Notes under the pieces: model-generated | The model's database searches: none | Seen by the model: only the letters and a program-made list of their open reading frames with translations | Told to the model about the DNA's origin: nothing | Made by a program: the position numbers and the translations under genes | Source of the DNA: an uncultured Lachnospiraceae bacterium | GTDB lineage: Bacteria; Bacillota; Clostridia; Lachnospirales; Lachnospiraceae | Direction of reading: 5' to 3' | Length of the DNA stretch: 25,378 bases | NCBI GenBank assembly: GCA_910585255.1 | Contig: CAJUEI010000026.1 | Span: forward strand, 1 to 25,378 | In this document: piece by piece, positions 22,123-25,378 of the stretch | How positions within the stretch are numbered: position 1 is the first letter of the stretch | Layout: each line of letters begins with the position of its first letter

Positions 22123-23017
22123 GGCAGTTCATGTGAAAAAGAATTTTGATAAGATTCTGGCAGTGGACGATATCAGTGCTACTATTCAGGAGGGAAGTGT
22201 ATTCGGACTGATTGGAACGAACGGTGCCGGAAAAAGTACTTTTATGCGGATGATGTGCGGGGTATTAAAACCGGATGAAGGAAAGATATTAGTGGACGGG
22301 ATTCCTGTGTATGAGAATGAACAGGCAAAGGAAAAGATTTTTTATATTTCGGATGATCAGTATTATTTTTCTACAGGGACGCCAGATGATATCCTTCGAT
22401 ATTATCGGACGGTTTATCCGGCATTTGATGAGGGAAAGTGCAGAGAATTGCTGGGACGTTTTGGATTGGAGACAAGAAGGAAGATTCATACGTTTTCAAA
22501 AGGGATGAAAAAGCAGCTTTCTGTTTTAATGGGAATTTGTGCAAATACAAAATATTTGCTTTGTGATGAGACATTTGATGGATTAGACCCGGTGATGCGG
22601 CAGGCGGTGAAAAGTATATTTGTCAATGAGATGGAAGAGAGAGGGATGACACCGATTATTGCTTCTCATAATCTGCGGGAATTAGAGGATATCTGTGATC
22701 ATGTGGGATTGCTGCATAGGGGCGGGATTCTGCTGTCAAAGGATTTGGAAGATATGAAATGCAATATTCATAAGCTGCAGTGTGTATTTTCCAATCCAGA
22801 GGATATTGCATTGATTGAGCAGAGAGTGGAAGTAATTCGGAAGGATCAGAGAGGACAGCTGTATACTTTAACAATCCGTGGGATGCAGGAGGAGATAGAA
22901 CGGCAGGCTGCAGAATTGAATCCGGTTTTCTATGAAGTGCTGCCATTGTCATTGGAGGAAATCTTTATCAGTGAAACGGAGGTAGTCGGTTATGACATCA
23001 AAAATCTCATTTTTTAA
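22115..23017 (+). CDS. ABC transporter ATP-binding protein (YtrB-like)
   Basis: This 300-residue ATPase would drive the membrane protein encoded next. Walker A is GTNGAGKS (34-41), the signature FSKGMKKQL (127-135), Walker B YLLCDE (147-152) with the D-loop GLDP, and the H-loop lies in IIASHNL. The usual Q-loop region reads FYISDDQYYF. A C-terminal ~80 residues beyond the nucleotide-binding domain is normal for this drug- or bacteriocin-export class. The start uses AAAGGAGG located inside the end of the GntR gene, and its end overlaps the permease gene by 26 bases, so all three are tightly coupled. Confidence 0.95.
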   Translation: MIEAVHVKKNFDKILAVDDISATIQEGSVFGLIGTNGAGKSTFMRMMCGVLKPDEGKILVDGIPVYENEQAKEKIFYISDDQYYFSTGTPDDILRYYRTVYPAFDEGKCRELLGRFGLETRRKIHTFSKGMKKQLSVLMGICANTKYLLCDETFDGLDPVMRQAVKSIFVNEMEERGMTPIIASHNLRELEDICDHVGLLHRGGILLSKDLEDMKCNIHKLQCVFSNPEDIALIEQRVEVIRKDQRGQLYTLTIRGMQEEIERQAAELNPVFYEVLPLSLEEIFISETEVVGYDIKNLIF

Positions 23018-25130
23018 ACTTATGCAGGAAGATCTGAGACGAAAACTGTGGCTGCTGGTATTGGCGATCTTGGTGTTTTTTATTAGTTTTCCGGTGGTGC
23101 TGCTGATTCTTTTGGATAGTAGAAAGGCATATCTTTCTTTAACAGAAGAAATGTGGAACCGGCAGATGAAAGCAAGTTTTGCGGAAATTATCGGATATGA
23201 AAATATGTGGATGTGCGTGATTACAGTGGTAGGGGCAACACTGTGCGGGATATTTGCTTTTTCTTATCTCTATAAGAAAAATAGAGTGGATTTTTATCAT
23301 AGTATACCCGTGCGGAGAGAGAAACTTTTTTTGGTATCTTATCTAAATGGTCTGCTGATTTATATTGTTCCTTATTTTGTAACAATTCTGATTAGTATGA
23401 TTATTGGAGGCAGTTATTTTACGCTGGATGCTTCTTTATGGAGTGTGGCGTTTCGAGAATTTGGGCTTCAGGTGTTGTTTTATCTGCTGCTTTATCATGC
23501 TGCGATTTTGGCATCGGTTTTTGCCGGAAATATGTTTGGATGTCTGTTTTTAAATGGAATTATTCAGTTCTATATGGTTTTTTTGTATGGAATTTTTATT
23601 GCTTATTGTGATTATTTTAGAACCTATACTATGCAGTATCAGAATTTTGGTGAGAGTATAGCAAAATTTTCTCCGATTTCTGCATTTTTTAATACGATGA
23701 GTCGTTTATTAGGCGGAGATGCTATCTATCAGCTTCAGTTAAGAGATGGTGAAGTTTCTATTAAATTATATTTTGTGCAGTGTTTTTTGGTAGCAGTTTT
23801 ATTGCTTGGTTTGGCGATGTATTTTTATAAAATTCGTTCTAGTGAGATGGCGGGAAAGGCGATCGCGTTTCGAAAGATTCAGCCGGTGATTCGTATTTTG
23901 CTGGTAGTTCCTTCTGCAATGGTTGGAGGATGGATTTTTACAAGTCTTACCAATGTGGCAGAGGTCGGATGGACTTTATTTGGAATTTTATTTGCGGCGG
24001 TATTGGTGCACGGGGTAATAGAGGTACTTTATCAGTCAGATATTCGAGGGATATTTTCTCATAAGATACAGTTGGTTGGAAGTATTCTGGCAGCAGTATT
24101 CTTGGTATTTGCTTTTCAGCGTGATATATTTGGATATGATAGATATGTCCCGAAATTGGAAAAAATGGAATCGGCAGCAATCAGTATTGACGGGATTTCA
24201 GATGGAGAGTATTACTTATTGGAAGATAACAGAGGAGGATATAGAACAATACGGGCAGACGCATATCAGATGGAAAAGATGGAGCTGAGCGGGGAATTGC
24301 TGCCGGTTGTCCGGGAACTGATGAGCTTGGGAACAGAGTTTCATTCTTATCAGACAATGGGTGAGAGAATTAGTTTTGATCTGAAAGTGCGGTTAAAGGG
24401 AGGAAGAGAGATGATACGTTCCTATATGATGCCGTTGGATCAGGCATATCCTTTGCTGGAGAAGATTTTTCAGTCACAGGAGTATAAAGAAAAATCGTAT
24501 GCGTATTTTTGGGAGGAGTATAGAAATGCACAAGTAGAGATAGAAGGATTAGCGAAGATAGAGAAATTGTCAAAAGAGAATGGAGCAGAGTTTTTGGAGA
24601 TTTATCAAAAGGAATTGATGGAGCTTACTTTAGAGGATGTTCGGAATAATCCGATAGTCGGGAGAATTGAGTGCCTTGTTTTAAAGGAAGGAGAAAAGTA
24701 TCGGAGCTTTGATGTACAGCTTTATCCTGTTATGACGGAATCGATGAATTATTTGGAAAAGATAGGGATTTTAGAGAAGGTAGTTTGCTGGACGCAGCCA
24801 AAAGCAGAGGATATTGCGGCTTTGCGGATTTTTGGAAATGGTACGGAGATGGGGATAGTAGGGGAGGAAGAAGATGTTTCTGTGTATAGGCAGGTTAAGG
24901 TTACGGATCAGGAACAGATACAGAAGGTGTGCGATAGGCTTTATTTTCATATGGGAAGAAAGAATTGGCTGTTTTGGGACAGAGGGGAGTGTGAGATTCA
25001 GGTTGTATTAAAGCCGGAGGTGAGCCGGAAGTATTTTGGGGAAGAAGAAGTGGTATTGGAAGTGATGTATCGGGATCTTGATTTGGAGGAGATTGGGGAA
25101 TTGATGCAAAAGGGGGAGAGGATAGACTGA
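22992..25130 (+). CDS. ABC transporter permease with large C-terminal soluble domain (DUF6449-like)
   Basis: This 712-residue membrane protein is the partner of the preceding ATPase. The first ~380 residues hold about eight to ten hydrophobic segments (e.g. LWLLVLAILVFFISFPVVLL, LFLVSYLNGLLIYIVPYF, LYHAAILASVFAGNMFGCLF, IQLVGSILAAVFLVFAF). The last ~320 are hydrophilic with repeated beta-rich stretches, likely outside the membrane. This layout resembles the large permeases found with YtrA-type regulators in Clostridia. GGAGGT lies eight bases before the ATG, within the ATPase gene. The substrate is unknown; a role in antimicrobial-peptide response or envelope stress is inferred from the family. 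Confidence 0.88.
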   Translation: MTSKISFFKLMQEDLRRKLWLLVLAILVFFISFPVVLLILLDSRKAYLSLTEEMWNRQMKASFAEIIGYENMWMCVITVVGATLCGIFAFSYLYKKNRVDFYHSIPVRREKLFLVSYLNGLLIYIVPYFVTILISMIIGGSYFTLDASLWSVAFREFGLQVLFYLLLYHAAILASVFAGNMFGCLFLNGIIQFYMVFLYGIFIAYCDYFRTYTMQYQNFGESIAKFSPISAFFNTMSRLLGGDAIYQLQLRDGEVSIKLYFVQCFLVAVLLLGLAMYFYKIRSSEMAGKAIAFRKIQPVIRILLVVPSAMVGGWIFTSLTNVAEVGWTLFGILFAAVLVHGVIEVLYQSDIRGIFSHKIQLVGSILAAVFLVFAFQRDIFGYDRYVPKLEKMESAAISIDGISDGEYYLLEDNRGGYRTIRADAYQMEKMELSGELLPVVRELMSLGTEFHSYQTMGERISFDLKVRLKGGREMIRSYMMPLDQAYPLLEKIFQSQEYKEKSYAYFWEEYRNAQVEIEGLAKIEKLSKENGAEFLEIYQKELMELTLEDVRNNPIVGRIECLVLKEGEKYRSFDVQLYPVMTESMNYLEKIGILEKVVCWTQPKAEDIAALRIFGNGTEMGIVGEEEDVSVYRQVKVTDQEQIQKVCDRLYFHMGRKNWLFWDRGECEIQVVLKPEVSRKYFGEEEVVLEVMYRDLDLEEIGELMQKGERID

Positions 25131-25168
25131 TATAGTATAGTGGCAATGGTTATAGGGGGGATATTTGC

Positions 25169-25378
25169 TGGGGGACGCCAGAGTACCGTATAGCGGCAAT
25201 GTTCCGCTCTACAGAAAGTAAGAGGCTCTAAAACTTCTGAGGATAGATGGATCCGACCGGACGGAACGGGGTGCAATTCGCCCGTACAGCGGGCTAAACA
25301 CACCCCTTTTTTGCCATCAGAAGATGGCAAAAATCCTAGTGGATCGACAGAAGTTTAAGAGCTTCTAACTTTCTTCCG
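25169..25378 (+). repeat. structured repeat element, copy C (cut by window end)
   Basis: It begins GGGGGACGCCAGAG and matches copies A and B through the core to TTCTAACTTTCTTCCG, where the window ends before the closing outer arm. The inner arms 25220-25239 and 25348-25367 pair with the conserved A-A mismatch. The core hairpin reads GCCATC-AGAA-GATGGC here rather than GCCATTC-GG-GAATGGC. The 5' outer arm starts GCCAGAGTACCGTATAGC, and its complement should lie just beyond the window. Confidence 0.85.

Noticed and set aside
21619..22132. Long minus-strand ORFs opposite the GntR gene
   Set aside because: They are the complement of the purine-rich charged tail and yield Phe/Leu/Ser-rich, low-complexity products.
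1..25378. CRISPR arrays, tRNA or rRNA genes
   Set aside because: No regularly spaced direct repeats of CRISPR type and no tRNA cloverleaf or rRNA-like sequence were seen on either strand.

Overview
This window looks like chromosome from a low- to mid-GC Firmicute of class Clostridia, most likely a Lachnospiraceae-type gut anaerobe. The evidence is the AT-rich sequence, the strong AGGAGG-type ribosome binding sites, and the gene order tmcAL / pta-ackA / DUF177-rpmF / plsX-acpP / rnc-smc-ftsY, which is characteristic of that group. Genus and species cannot be settled from the sequence alone.

Layout. Positions 1-7722 are a mixed, more accessory region. It holds a possible fragment of an upstream gene, a choloylglycine-hydrolase-family amidase, a bacterial-type poly(ADP-ribose) glycohydrolase-like macrodomain protein, a convergent two-gene sensor-kinase/LytTR regulator pair, a short tyrosine recombinase, an AraC regulator and the tRNA-modification enzyme TmcAL. 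Positions 7937-20297 are the housekeeping block: acetate formation from acetyl-CoA (Pta, AckA), a ribosome-linked pair (DUF177, L32), phospholipid and fatty-acid synthesis (PlsX, ACP), RNase III, SMC, FtsY, threonine ammonia-lyase and the SRP-associated regulator YlxM. Positions 20298-25378 are accessory again: a tandemly duplicated type I toxin/antisense-RNA locus, then a GntR-ABC ATPase-permease operon with a clear promoter and operator.

Three things stand out. First, four copies of a ~245-bp structured element (4244-4490, 10370-10625 on the minus strand, 20327-20576, and 25169 to the window edge) share conserved ends and core. Their long outer and inner helices differ in sequence between copies yet stay complementary within each copy. 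That compensatory pattern points to a functional structured RNA (or structure-dependent mobile element) that I cannot assign to a known family. Second, the 3' end of smc is interrupted by a 135-bp insertion flanked by TCAAG repeats; removing it restores a plausible native C-terminus. Third, a small hydrophobic holin-like toxin gene and its antisense promoter are present twice, 361 bp apart, with one difference in 271 bp.

ffh, which usually follows ylxM, is not found downstream; a copy of the structured element and the toxin loci are there instead.
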